NCBI GenBank assembly: GCA_013398275.1
Contig: VZSE01013368.1
Coordinates: forward strand, 129,942-193,941
Length of the DNA: 64,000 nucleotides
Origin: Promerops cafer
Lineage: Eukaryota; Chordata; Aves; Passeriformes; Nectariniidae
Direction of reading: 5' to 3'
This document shows, piece by piece, positions 12,701 through 27,700 of this stretch (its first letter is position 1; each line of letters starts with the position of its first letter). Under the pieces are notes generated by a model that saw only the letters and a list, made by a program, of their open reading frames with translations, did no database searches and had not been told where the DNA came from. The position numbers were made by a program, and so were the translations under genes.

Positions 12701-15700
12701 CCATCTGTCTTCGTTAAGAGTTGACAAACCCCCTAAATTCAATCTGGGCAACTCATCTTTACATTCCTTCAATTAAATCATATCTGAAACTGCTTCTTCC
12801 TCCGTGTTTTAAATACCAGCAGATATCATTGCACTGCTACAACAAAGCCTCTGTTCCATGCAATCACAATTGTTTACCACTTTCCATACTGTCCTTATTG
12901 AAATAAACTTTTGTCAAGGAGGTTACTAAATTCACAGCATCAGAAGCTCCCCGCAGAGCTAAGGCAAGCAACTTGGTTTCCCTCATCATCTGCATCCTTT
13001 GTCCAGATGCCAAAAACCTCTATCAGTCCACTTCGCATATCCAGCTCAAATAAAACTTCCATTAGCACCAGTTAACCAAGCAGTTGTTTTGCAGCATCTG
13101 CCTACTAAAATGCTGCCAAATATATTCAAGTTATTTCAGCAAAGCTCTTTGGCTGCTTCAGACCACAGTCACATCTGAACAAGGACAAGTCGGCTCTACA
13201 AGCCACTTCTTACCCCAATTTATCACTGTGTGCAAGAACAATTCTGATAACTGATCCACCAGTGATACTTTTTCCTAGAACCCTAAATTCAGACAAGGCT
13301 GCAAAACAAGAACTCATGGTAGAGCCTCTGGACATTTTGGATGTATGAAAGCTAATGGACCTTTTGCTCTTTTACATGTTTCACTTAGACTATGAATATG
13401 ATTTTTTAACCTGAGCAGATAAATTATTTTTTAAATGCTGATTTTTTTCATCTGAGAAATTCTTTTAACCTTAAATTGAAGGACTTTATTACTCAAGAGC
13501 CCCTAAACACCAGACAAGGCAAGTCTCTAAATTCACGTGACAGCAGCCAGGGAACAAGGAAAATAAAATCTCTCCCTCACACTGAGCTCAGCTGTGAAAC
13601 TGAAATCCCATTTTTGTGCCAAAAAGGCCCACTGCAACATGAAGTGGTAATACTAAAGAAGTGACCAAGTCAGTTCAATTGTTCATCTGTTTTGGTTGGT
13701 CCTTCCTTCCCATGGTATTATACCTGATGACTGACTGGTGTGCCACATCACATACCTCCAGGGCAGGCACAGGAAAACTTGATTTGACTGCTGCTTAATC
13801 ACAGCAGTAGCACTAAGCAAGTTGTCACTGACACAAAACCCATTAAAAGAAAAAGGGGCTCATGGGAGCCCCTGTTATCTCTTTAAAGCATTGCCCCATT
13901 TACAAGTCAGTACACTTAAAATTTGGTCCTTTGCTCTGAATGATGGGATCCTATTAATTCTGGCCTGCCTGGGACAGATTGCAATCAGAGCTGGAAGGCA
14001 AGCAGGTGCTCACACGCAGTGAAGATGATTTTTTGAGATTACCAATCCAGTAAACTCCAGTCAATTAACAAACACCAGTTACTAAATTCACATGTGCTCA
14101 TCTGCAAGGACCCCAGAAAAATGCAGGCTATCCCAATGTAAGCAATTATTCCATTTCACAGCCTGATGTAAAGGGGCTTTTGAGAAGGAAGGAAGCTGTG
14201 GAGAATGTAAACTGAATGAAATAGTTATGAGCATTATTATGAGCATTATAAAACTCATTAGTTATGAGTTATGGGTTCTAAGTTGTATGTCTCTTTTTAA
14301 TATCACTCCCAAACATATTAGAGGAAGACGCTACTGAAATGAAAGTAAAGCAAAATCATTTTACTTTTGCTCTTATGCACAAGGAACAAACACTCCCTCA
14401 GGAAGCACTTGGGAAGGAAGGAAGGTCTCAGCTGACAAATATCAATTCCTACACTGCAGTCACAGGATGGCTTTCTCTTGCTTTGCACGTATGATATGGG
14501 GGTGAATCTTATCTGAAACATTAATAGCCATGTTTTCTTCATCTGAATTGCCATTCTGACTCACCTATTGGAAAGACCAAGGAGCCTAAATACCCCAACA
14601 GCCTCCAGCTGTAGATCTCACTCATGTCTATAACACCAATTTTAATCACCATTTAGGAAAAAGATTTTTGTCAGTGCTTCATACCTACAGCTCCAACAAG
14701 GCACATCACAAAGAGGAGTCCCACACATAAGAAAATATCCGTGTTCAGCCGCTGCTCGATCCTGCTGCGCTTGTAACGAGGACCGCTGTTATTTAGCATG
14801 GCCTTCGTTTCATGGCCTTCAAAACACAAATGAATGTTATCCTGCTTATGTAATATTGTGTATTTTGGTTTGGTTTTTTAAAAAGTATTCTTTCCCCAAA
14901 TGCAGGATGGCTAATGTTGACATTCAGAACTTTTCTTGTCCATCTTCCTATTTGACTGACTACATCAGAGTCTAAATCTTGAAGTTTACCAAAAACCTCC
15001 GTTACATCACAGGTTTCAGCTGTCATATACATTTTTCCGTCCCAATGACAACAGATTTAGTAGGATCATAAGGTTTATATAAATTATCAAAAGCCAAATA
15101 CCCATGAGAAGAACAAGAAAATGAAGAATAGTATTATATTTTTGTATTTTACAAACAAATTGTTTAGGTGCTATACAGATTCCTGAAATCTACATTTGAA
15201 AATTTTTCAGCAGCAATTCAAAAGCCACTAGATACATTTTGTATATTAAATAAAATTCAGCAAGTCAGTGAAAAATAATAATATTCAGCTTTTTACTATT
15301 TGGTTGTAAAGTGATGACAAAACAGTCGGATGAGAAATAAAAAAACCTCAATCCTTAAACTTAGTGAGTTAGAATTAAGCTGCTATACTAATAATGAAAA
15401 AAAGAGGAGTGCTGTAAGAAGTCAAGAAGCAGAAATTACTTTTTAAATTCTATTAATGTTATCTAAATTGTGGCTCCACAAGTGGGATACCTGGACACCA
15501 TCTGTTGTTATATTGAATGGCATCTTTTATGTTTATTTCTGCAGTCCTTTTCCTTGAAAATACAGACCCTGCAGACTTGCATTTAGTTTTCATTTGTATG
15601 TGCATGATGTGTGTGACAAGGACTGTTTTCCAAGCTGCCTTTTAGCTTTCTCTAGGGAAGTGATTTAACCCAAAAACTGGAAGTTAGGTGCAGTTCAATC

Positions 15701-18700
15701 ACACCTGCTGGATTCATTCCAGGTTTACAACAGCGGTTATTAATTAAGAAGAGAGCTAGAGAGAAAATTACTCTCCAGCCTTATGTTCAGGACATTCACT
15801 CAAGAGCTGGGGTTCCTGGCTTACTATTCCAATGAACGTGTAATTTTGTACACAACCTGGAGCTGTGTCAGTGGGACCAGTTCATACTGCCAGTGCTCCT
15901 GCCTTTCCAGCTCACACGGAAGTACAAACCCTCCTGTTCCACTTGGCAGGTGTTCAGTGTACAGCTTGTGAAGCAGGAGATGTGTGTTCATTCCCATAGA
16001 GGCAGAACTCAGAACAAACCCTAAGCCTTCCCTTTGGTGAACAAAATCTCTCAACCACCGAGCTGCACTGAAGGGGAGGGCACTGCTGCCTGCATTGCTG
16101 TTCCTCCAGCAGCTGTGTGAATCTTATTCCTCACTTTTCTTTTATGTCAGGCGTAATGGAATGCTTTGTATTGAATCAAAACAAGCCAAAGCCCCCTAAT
16201 CCCTCCCAGAAAACCCTCAAGGAAGTGTTGATTAATTTATTTCAGGAAGAAATCGTGATGAGCTTCTTTCCAAATATCAGTTCTACGATTCCTTTCCAAT
16301 TAGTTGATCATCAGGAAAAGGGCCCTTCTGTAACACAGTTATCACCTTGTAAGGAACAGAAAATCAGAAATATGANCATTCCTTTCCACTTAGTTGATCA
16401 TCAGGAACAGAAAATCAGAAATATGAGGAATAAACTGCTTTGTTCTCCTCTAATGCTTACACTTTCCTATGCTATGAAGCACAGCACCTCACCTACCACC
16501 CCAATGGTACCTTGTCTCTCTATTTCTAGATGCTGAGGGGCTCATCTAAAATTTCTTTCTGGTACTTTACTATATGAAAAGCATATAATTCTTACTGCTG
16601 TCCCAGTCTCAATGACAAAACTACATTGGCTGTCTCTCTGTAATGAGGTTTTTGTGTTTTAGTGCTATTGCTTTGTGTAGAACAATTTGGGCAGCCATGA
16701 AAAGTGCAACTATCCTGGGGTCAGCCGAGAACTGCAGAGACCAAGCAATTGCACTAAGTGATGGCTGTACTCCTCACAAAGGCTTCCATTAGAAAGAAAG
16801 TTTGAGGAGTAATAGAGTCATAAAAATGGAAAGTGTGCCATCTTATTATGTGACTGATCTTGATTGTTCAGAGAAGGTCACAGACCATGATTAAAAGCCA
16901 GAATATAATCAATGTCAAAGAACCCTAGAAATGAAGCTGATACTGACTGAAGCCAGTCTAATTTTAGGAAAAAAAAACAACCAAATGCTGACATTAACAA
17001 TAAGAACTCAGTTGGAAATTGATCTGAAGTCCTACTCATATGAAAACCACCGTGTCTTGGGAATAACTTTAAAACTCCAATCTTTGCTAATGGCAGCTTA
17101 AGCAACATAAACAGAGATCCACATTAGGATCTGTGCTGGTGGTCAAGGGAACATACTGGGAAATCTGAGCTAAACAGAAGAAAATCAGGAACTGCAACAG
17201 GAGAAGGGAAGATAAATTAGTCCAATTATATCGGGAATGATCCCCACTGAGATTTTTATACAGTACTACTTTGAAAAAATAAAGGTTGCTGAGTTTGGCT
17301 CTGGCTCTCCTCCTCTGCCTGGTGGGCACCACCCTTGCATGTGGTGTGCACAGAGACATGCAATGAAAGACCTACAAAGGCAAAGCTACCTTGGATACAT
17401 ATGGGAGCTACATGCATTTACAGTCCAGCTGTGTAGTAGTGAAATAGACAGTCTGTTGTCAGGTAAATTGTTCTGGGCTGTGGAGATTAATCTAAGCTAA
17501 ATGACTCTTGTAAAGGTGTGACTTCTCTCTTAGGTGGCTCAACCATGAACCCCTTGCTGCTGATTAGACATAAACCAGTTAATATAACTCTACTGGAAAA
17601 ATAATAATAGCTAATGGGATTAATTAATGTCGTGTTTGAATTGACTTTTATTTAATCTACAAAGAAGAGGGTAGCTGATACACTTTATCTGATGCAGAAG
17701 AGGACACAGATGGCAAAGCTGTGCCATCATGCTCACTGAGTAAAAACAGTGGTAAGACTCCAGAGGTAAAAGATGCAGAGAAACAGATGAATTGGGCCAC
17801 TGCTGAACCTGGCACTGCTGCATTTGATCTGGCACCAGCACTGTCTTTCTCTGTCCATGTGTCACCTGCATGAAGTTCATGGTTGCACAGACACTGTGTC
17901 TATGCCAGCACAAACCTGTGCTGCTGCTGCCTTTTCTGTCACCTCCAGCTGCTGCCTCACTCCCTCCTGCCTGCTGGCACTGGCACAGATTGAATGGAGG
18001 AATGAAATTCACAGATGACATTTTTTTTTTCTAATTAGATCTCTAGCTGCTCCAGTTTCTACCCTGGGGAGCCAGTGAGACCTCCCTTAGGGCAGCTGTG
18101 TAGATTTTATGACAGATGGAATTAGTAGTATAGCAAGAGCTGAGGGTTAAATACACCTGAGCAATTTTTTACTTGTCTGGATATTTTTACAAGATATTTG
18201 ACATGCACAAAGGTACTGTCACTTGCCAAAGACCCAGTGCAAGACTTGCTGGCTTTGGAGATGGATGAGTTATACCTTCACTTAAAAAAAGATATATACT
18301 TTTTCTCTGCACTACCAGTTTTTTTTTTAAAACAAAACATCAAATTATGTTGCAATATTAGATTATACTTATTTTTTTAAGGATATTTACAGGGAAATTC
18401 TCAATTTACCTAAATAAAAAGTACATCTTACCTGCATATATAACAATTCCTACTGCGGCCTCAGTATTTCTGATTGTGCATCCACGAAGCAGGAGGTTTT
18501 CAATGTTGAGACCTACCTGTTCATGGTTTGGCTGCTCCCTAGAAGAAATATAATCAAATAGAGCAATTAATTTTTCTGTTCTAATGAAGTGTTAAAGAAA
18601 TTTTTTGTGCGCATGTCTGTTTCAAGTTGAAATAAAGTAATTTTGTAGGCCCTATTTTGCTTTTATTTCCCTCAGTTTCAAGGAAGACTCCAGCAAAAAG

Positions 18701-21700
18701 TTACAGAGAAGTCCAAGTCTTTCTTTTAAAGACCACTTGCACAGTGTTTGCCATGATGCCAATACAAAGCAAGTTTGGCTTTCACTTGGAAACTTATCTG
18801 GCAGATTCAATATCTTATGAAAGAAAACAAGAGTCATTTTGCAACTTCTTACAGACAAAATTATTTTAGAAAGACGAGCAGAGGTTTAGACAAATACATC
18901 TACACTCTGCAAGAACCTCTGTCACTCCGTCAGCCACCAGAGTCTTTGTGAATCTCAGCTCACTCAAGCAGTCTCTGGGCTGAGAAGCTCTTCCTCACTC
19001 TCATCCTCAGTAGAAGACTTTTCATCCTGGCTAAAGGTGCCATCACATGCCAGATCCTTCTGCTTGCAGAACAAGCTGGTGGAAACCATAAGGTCAGTGC
19101 TCCATCAGGCAGGCAATTTGTTACTTGCCTCTGGAAATTAATGGCTCACACCTACCCCTACCCACAGCTTTTATTTTACACGGGTAGGTTCCTCCTGAAA
19201 TCTTTACCAAAGCTGAGAGCTTCTATCTCAGGTACATTGTCTCGTTTTGTTATATAAAGGACAGGGTGGGAAAAGACTTTTTTTTTTTTTTTCCTAAAAT
19301 CATCATCTCTCTCTACTTTCTATTTGGTATTTTGCATTTCATTTACCAGAAAATAGTCTCATCTCTCATATGAAGGGCAAGGCTGGGTGTTATATCAGAG
19401 CCAAGTACAGTCCAATGTCTAAGTGCAGCTGCACATGATTACATAACTTAAACTAGATAAGGGAAAAGGTGTAGGTGCCAACAACCTACAGTGGGTGGGA
19501 TTGTAAAAACATAATGCCAGAAATCTGTTTTTCTTGGGATCTAAATTCAGCCTTGGGGAACTCATTTAATAGAATCCTTCTTGCATCCCCTTGAACAGAA
19601 TTTTCTGTGATCAGGCATGTCAGATGGCTGTCACTAAGTTATTTCTTATAATTTTTAACAGAGGGTACTCCTGCTATTTTATAGCAAGGCAGCAGAGCCT
19701 CAATAATTTATCAAGGGTTCATGGAGAAAAAGGTGGCCTGCTCCAAATAATTTGTGTTTACAAAATAACTCAAATCTCAGCAGACCAAAGACAGAAACTC
19801 CACTAACTCTTAGCAAGTAATTTTCCCCAGCAAATTCTTTCTTCTGTCCCTGAAGAGGGGAGAGAAAGGCAGCTAATTCCATGTTCCATCAAGCGAGATA
19901 GTCGGCATTCACCAAAGAGCTTTGTGTTACAAACTTTCAGTTGAGAGTTGAATATTTTGAAGCCAGTCCTGGGTCCTAAGGGTGTGTATTTGTGTGTGTT
20001 TTCTTGTGACATATCTCCTACATTTCTATAATCTCAGTGCTCTTTGCTAATTAGAGGGATTGCTTCCATTTAGATCATATCCAGCGGTCCCTGAAGCCAA
20101 CAACCACATCCAGCAATCAATACAAACTTGGCCTCTTTTTCCCTTGTAAGACATTGCAGCAGAGCAGAAATGGCATTGCTGTTCGAGGCAGCCATTCTTA
20201 CAACCTCAAAACCAGATTAGATGGGGTCAGTGCTGACGGGAGAGAATCTCTGGTTTTCTCTGTCCCGGTGCTGGCCATTTGCAGCTCCTCCAGGTGCAGC
20301 CCTCTCACTGCCTCCTGCAGAGCCATTAACTCCTCGTTTAGCCACTGGTAAATTTAGCAAAGCTGGGGCATGGATGAGGATGCTGGCACATTCATGCAGT
20401 TAAATTATTTGCATAACAATGGGGCATGCATTTGGTCTGGGGCAGAAGGTATTTCGGACAATTCTCTGCTGTGGTGTGGGATTAAGCATGGACTGATGAC
20501 CCCTCTGAAAAGAAAGGACAGCTCTTGGAAAAGGCTGCTCTTGGTCGGAGGGTAGGAGAATTTTAAGACATGAGCCATGACATAGAAATTTGCCTTATAA
20601 TTCATAAAGGGGGTTAAATCTGCTGAATTTGCTGTTATGCCTGTGCCAGAATTATTTAATGAAGGAAGACAAAAAAGAAATCTACCCTATTTTTTTAAAC
20701 TAGTCTAGTGCATTGGTTCAATAGCATTTTGCATGCATGTTTGTTTTTTCTACCTTTCTAATAAGAAGAAACTCTGAATTGTTTATTAGATCTTGGGCAC
20801 CTTTTCCCTGTGGCTTATGAGCTTATGTCTAAGTTTTGAAGAGAGCTGCAACTTTGTGAAAATTGTTTGTATGAAACAACTGCAAATGCAATGCCAAGCC
20901 TTGGTTCTACCTTGCCACAAAACAGAGTCCAAGTCAACATTTTATATTGACTTCTTTATCTGGGAGTAGATAATAGTCACAACCATCAACTTCCTCAAAA
21001 TATGTTCCTTCCATCCAGTTCCTCCAAGAGGAATATCAAAGTACAGATCCAAAATGTATTTATGGATAGCAAGTACTTACATATAACCTTTGAATTTATT
21101 GAGATCATTGTTTGGCATTTCACAGATGATGGTGTTTTGGAAAAATTCCGGTTCAAACACAGTATCCTACAAGAGAAAACACACCGAGAATGAGTGTCAA
21201 ATCCAATGAGTATTTCAAATGTTAAACATTAAGAAAAGCTTAATTTAGACCACCAGGGCTGGAGCACTTGCCCTAGAAGGAGAGACAAATTTAGCTCATT
21301 CAGCCTGAAGGAAAGCTTCAGAAGGGCTGTTTCCTCCTCTTGGAATAACAACTGGTTAAATTAAATGAAGAAAATGCTGTGTATTGAACAAGACATCACA
21401 GATGCCAATTAGTGAAAACACCTGCCTTCATTTTAAGTGGCTATAACAAAGATAGTAGATTTAGATTAAATATTAGGAAGAAATTCCTCCCTGTGAGGGT
21501 GGTGAGGCCCTGGCACAGGTTGCCCAGAGCTGTGGCTGTCCCATCCCTGGAAGTGTTCAAGGCCAGGTTGGATGGGGCTCTGAGCAACCTGGGCTAGTGG
21601 AAGGTGTCCCTGCCCACAGCAGGGGGTTAGAACAAAATGAGCTTTAACATTCCTTCCAGCTCAAACCATTCTGGGATTCTATGGTTCTGTGAAATATGCA

Positions 21701-24700
21701 GATTACTTATAAAAGAAAAACAGTGGTCAACCAAGAGCAAGCCCAAATGAAAATAATTTCAGGATTTAACAGGATTTTTGATTATGCTAGAAGACTTATG
21801 TTACTGTCCAGGATAGTATAATTGTAAAGAGACCACACATTTGAATGGATGTATCATAAGAGAGCTTAAAGATCATCTTGTTACAGCCCCTCCCATGGGC
21901 AGGGACACCTTCCACTAGACCAGCTTGATTCAGAGCCCAGTTTAACCTGGCCTTGGACACTTCCAGGGATGGGGCACCCAAAACTTCTCTGGACAACCTG
22001 TGCCAGGGCTTCACCCCCTTCAAACGGAAGGATTTCTTCCTAATATCTCATCTAAACCTACTCTCTCTCAGTTTGAAGCCATTCCCCCTTGTCCCGTCCC
22101 TCCACGCTCTTGTAAATAGTCTCTCTCCACCTTTCTTGCATCCTAAGCTGAAGAACTAACCCCAGTTCATATGTATTTCCCCTCTGTTTAAAGAGTCACT
22201 TTATAGACAGAATTACAGGGGGTTTTACGCAGTTCATAAATCACAGCACTAAGCAAAGCTCAAAGAACAAGGAAGAAGCTGGCACACAAAAACCTGCACG
22301 TGTGATACTACACACACTGGGGCTTTCCATCCAAGGCACTGTTTACACAAACACACCTCAATAGCAGGGTGATGCTCGTGGTTTGTCAGCTCTGACCTTC
22401 CTGAGCACTGCATTCCACCCTGTTCATGTAACAGCAGCTCTTAAGTAGAGACATTCCTAGGCATACATTTTATCTCAATAACAACTCAAAGGCTAAAGAA
22501 AATCCCCATGAATAGGCAGTCTGGGGCATAATTTAGCACGGGGGTATTTTCTGATATAATGGAAGACTTCCTCACGTTACAAACAACTGAGGCAAAAGTT
22601 TGCATTTTGTGTAATGGAGAGCACCCTGTTCTCCTCTAAAAGGAAAAATAGATAGAAAACCTAACATGTAAATTAGAACTACATAACAAAAATGCAGCAT
22701 TTAAAAAAATGTTAAGTAGCCAGTTTATTGTTTTTCTGCTAAATCTCTACATGTTAAAATTTCCAGTGTTTCTCAGGAACAAAACCCCTCCCTAATTGTC
22801 ACTGGAAGGCACTGGAAAGGCCTGTGCTAAGTGCTATGGCATCCACAATGTGAGAAAGCCCTTAACGGTCTTTGCAAAGTGATTTTCATTTGAACAACAA
22901 GCAAATACCACTGGAGTACAGCACCTGATCTCAACTGGCCATGGAAATGTGCTTTTATTTAATGTCTGGTTGCTCCCCAGCAACTGTGTTCCACAAACCA
23001 GTAACCCCAAAAGATCTTCCTAGTGGCACTGTAATAATTGCTAAATAAATTAATGTAATTCCTAGAATTATCTGTGAGGTTTTATTTCCTGTCTGCTGGA
23101 GTGATTCTGATGGAACAAGGTTTTCTTCCTCACATGCTACCCCTCCTTAAACTTGTTCTGGGTTATTTGAACAACTGCCCTGCTGTGTTTTTAAAGATAC
23201 TTGAAAAGGTAACAGCTCTCCCTAAGTCATAGTTTCTACTTTACTTCAGGTTTACCCAACATGAGCCACACGAATAGAGCACTAAAGTGTAAATAGGAAA
23301 CAACACTGCCTAAGAAAAAGAAATGGTGATTTTAAGAATTCAAACTGAATCACAAACTGATGTCAAACATACAACATCTTTTCTTAAATTTTAATTTACC
23401 TTGAGTTCCTATTAAACTGCCAACCCAGTGTGCCCCAGAGCAGCTCCCAGCTGAGCTACCACACCTCCACCTGCCTGTGCAGTGAGTGTGGCGTGTCAGG
23501 CGCAAGGGAGGCACAGAACCCGTAAGGAAACCCACGGATGCTTTGGCAGGGGACCACGAGCTTTCTTCCAGTTGCCAAGCAGAAATAAATCCCTCGCTGT
23601 AGTGGCTTTGCTGTGGCACAGTGGCCATAGCTGGGGACAAAGTGCCCGCGGGCTGCGTCTCCAGACTGACCTGGCTGCCGAAGCCCATCACGACGCGGCG
23701 CTGCTTGAGGTTGGTCTCCCCGTCGAGGTTGGCAGTTTCCAGGTGGCAGATCCCGTTCTGATCGGAGGAGTAGAGCAGCAGGATGTCTGCTGGGATGATC
23801 TCGTTACACTGCAGCTGCACAAAGTCCCCCACTCTGACATCTTTCCAGCACTTCTCCACGTAAGCATGTTCCTCCCTGTTGCGTTAAAAGCACATCATGG
23901 GTGATGAGTGACATTAGGGAGGCAGGACTGCTGGGCTGTGGGGCTTCAAAAAGAGAGAACAGGGATGGGGGCACACTGACCTTTTCTTAAAGGACACAGC
24001 ACAGAAGCTAGAAACTAATGATTCAGACACTTCCATAGCACCACTTCACCATATGTCACATTCAAACTAAATCTTTACGTGGAATAAAAAACTTACAGCA
24101 GTTCCCTTTCATTCTAGCACTAGTCCTGTAATTTGCACAGCAAAATATAGAAGGCAGTTCAGACTAACAGAGGTATTTTTGAGTACCTTATTGAAGAAAT
24201 TTAGATTATTGTTTTTGACTGTGACTGTTTCCCAACATCAGCATATAGATCCTGAAAGAAGCAAACTGATACCCCAGCCACACTTGCTTCAGGTCTTTTC
24301 AGTTTGTAACTCTCAAGAGGTAGTTACAGATATTGAGCTTAGCGCACAGAAACAACTTCAAAATGTAGAAGAGCTGACAAATTGTTCCTTAGTATTAAGC
24401 AAAAAATACAACTAGAACTCAAGTTTAATGGAAAAGTTAAAGTGAGAAACAGAGCTTCTAAATTAACAAAAAATTAAAAAGTCAAAGTAAAAGAGCCTAT
24501 GGGGTTCAAGGAAAAGAAATTACTATTTCATCAATGAACTAAGTTCAGCAAATAGCAGACTTTTTTCGATGTTGCATTTTCAGTAATTAATCCTTCAACT
24601 GCTCTTAACCATCTAAGCAGACCAGAAACTACACAATAATATTTAAAATTAGTTAATGGGAAAAATGCACTGCAACAATGGCTTGGTTCCTCTAACTCCT

Positions 24701-27700
24701 TGAGAGGAAATTATTTTTTCAGCATGAATAACTGAATCATCTTATGCCTTGCTCTGTGAGAGGGAAAATGCTCACGATACTTTACCAGAGAGACAATAAA
24801 AGTCCTTTTGTAATGACTCAGAGTCTCATTTTTGGTTAAGTTTTTAATCATCCTCATCTATTGGATGGAGAATACTATCTTTCATTGAAGTGTTTGTATC
24901 ATGAGAAGGAGAGCAGTGATAGAAGAGATCAAGTGCTTTGCTGCAGTTCAAAGCACACATCCAAGCACTGCTTCACAGCCAGGCCAAGGGCTGCTTCCTG
25001 ATAACCTACTTTCCTACTTTCTGCAAAGCTCAGCCAGCCACAAGGCTGCCAGGCAAACCCTCACACTTGGCTTATGCTCTTATCTGCAAAACAACATCAA
25101 CTAACAGTTACCTGTACAGGTTATGCAAGAAGTTAAATCCTGCCCATTTCCCAGTGGTACTGACTTTTTATTAAAAAACCAGAACCCACCAACCTAATTA
25201 TTTGAATCCCTTTACTGCTGCTTTTGAAGCACTTACTAAACAATGGGGTTGTAGCAATATTTTTTTTTCATCTTGCATTAATTTTTCTTTCCTGAATTTT
25301 TCATTCTTCTTATTTTGTCTGATTCTACTTACCTGCACGTTCTTTTTCATTTGCACAACAACAGACATAAAAGACCACACTGAAGAATGGAGGTTTGTTA
25401 GATGTTGCTATGCATTAAAAAAAAATCTAGCTAAATTTCTATTTGGAAAGTATTTTAGCAAGTGTATGCTGCGTATTTAATCCTCTACAAAGCAGATACT
25501 AAGTTAATATGACAAATTAACTCTGTAAGTATCAGTCCTTTCCATGCCAAACACCTTCTGAACAGGACTTCTTAATTTGTTTGCTTAACACATGAAAGAA
25601 AGAGTACAAGATCAGTTTAGAGGAAGTAGATATCTTGTCTTGCCATCCAAGACATTTGGATGCCATTTATAGTTTGCATATAATGTTTACTGTGGCTTCT
25701 GCAGGGCAATCCTACCTCTCTGTACGTCAGCTCTTGCGCAATTCAGAAGTTTACAGAGCATATTTCTGATTATGTCCACTCATAAAATGCTATAGAAGGG
25801 CCTTGTCCAGCTGGCTGCGTTCCACATCAGCTGAAAGAAACCAGATTAGCCCAAAAATTCCACAGAAATCACGGATTTGTAATTTCTTTTTCCAATAACG
25901 CCCTATGAAACCTATATTACATGTAAAGCTTCAGGGTTCTGCCCAGTCACTAATTACAGAGGAGACAGTGAGTCAGAAAAGCCAAATGACCTCTTTCAGA
26001 TCAGAGCAAAAGCCTTACTTAGCACAGGGACTACAGTTCAGGGATTGCTAGAATCCCAAACCTGCATTCAGGTGAATTGCCACTCTATCCCAACGAGTAT
26101 TCAAAGAATAGCCTTTTTCTGCTTCTGAAGAAAACACTTCATGTGGACCTGTAAGATTAAAAATTAGATTATATTACAAGATTAATAATTAAAAATATTA
26201 AAAATAGTACAAAGCTTTTGTACAACTTTGTAGGGAATTGCCAGTGGATGAAAGGAAGAAAAGTACTCCATGATGAAACCGGTGCACCCCATGGCAGCAC
26301 TGTCCTAGTTGTCTAACAAGATTTTTCAGATGAAGCAGTTTCCTTTCAGCAATCCCTGCAACTGGGAACACTGCCCATTTTCTGTTCAGTGATGAAAGTT
26401 AATAGCACAAGCTCTGGTTGCTAAATAAACAGAGGAGCTTAATAAACCCAAGATAGTCTGACTAGAAACGTACAAAAAGGGCAAATGTATTGAACCAATA
26501 AAATAAACCAGAGGTGGTGATTTTCAATTGGTGGGAATCTGGATACTTGATTCTTATAGCATGTGGTATCAGCACTGAAGACAAGAAGATAAAAGTTCCT
26601 TCTCTCTTTTGCCAGGCAATTTATCAAAAGCACATTCAAAAAGTGTTCCCTTGCTAATAGATATCATGATGATGCCCATCAGAGGATACTGCCAATGAAA
26701 AGAGGCCTTGAACAGTCAAAATGATGTCTGCCAGAACTGTTATTGAACTCATCAAATCTGAACAGGAGGCCTGAACTAAAGATATTTTATGAAGTAATTT
26801 CTGGGAAAGAATAAGGACCATAAAAAAGTCCTGCTGCAGTTGGAGATCATGGGGGAACTTGAATAAATTATTGACTTTGTGTCAACAATTTGATTTCATT
26901 TTATTGGATTCAATAAAGATAAATTTCAAATAAAAACTGGATCAAAATGCATGGTGAATGGAGGGAAATAAAAGTTATTGTTCTGCTATACAGAAAAGAT
27001 TAAATAATTTTTCATGTGCACTCCACAGCATGTGTGTCTCCTAGATTGTCTTAGAGAAAGATCTTCAGAAATCTTTGTCATCTAGAAACATTTTATCAGA
27101 CAATTAGTGCAGTGAATCTTATTCCCTAGAATTACTGCAAGCTCCATCTCGGGCTCCTTTGCAGTTCAAAATAAAGATATTGTTTGCTCTGCACTATACC
27201 CCCCAAACTGTCACCAGGTCATGGCACACAGAAAAAAAATATCAATGTCATCAATAGAGAAACTTACATATTTATATTCTGTTGTGTGTAAATTTGCTAG
27301 AATGCTATATTTGGAAATGGCCTCCTTCAAGCACCACCTATTTTATAAAAAACACCAGTATTCTGGGATCCTGGTTCTGCATGGGCAGCAGGCTGAATCA
27401 CACAGCTGCTTACCCTTCACAGTCTACTTTTGCACGTAAAAATCTCCCACAGTTTATGCTATCAAAGATTATATCAGCTTTTATATGCAAACCGCTCACA
27501 AAATATTTTCAAAGATCACTTTCACGCCCATGACCTCACCATCAGGAGCTACTGCCACAAAACAAAAAAAACCTGCCAAGAAAGGAGCAGGTTTAGGACT
27601 CAGGGAAGGCACTAGATCAGACAGGAACTCATTCTGAAAACTGTCCATGGGTCAGAGTACAGCACGGCTGGCTGAAAATGTTCTGGAGCTGCAGATGCTG

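Larger units (their letters stand above)
21167..23670 (-). other. ATP10B: ATP10B intron 3
   Basis: About 2.5 kb, containing the two CR1 fragments (21240-21692 and 21855-22150). The remainder (22151-23670) shows nothing recognisable. Confidence 0.8.

Noticed and set aside
16117..16536. 139-residue plus-strand open frame
   Set aside because: It spans a local duplication and an N, has no recognisable domain, and lies in an ATP10B intron.
23482..23904. Plus-strand open frame across exon 3
   Set aside because: Antisense shadow of the DGET exon and its GC-rich intron edge.
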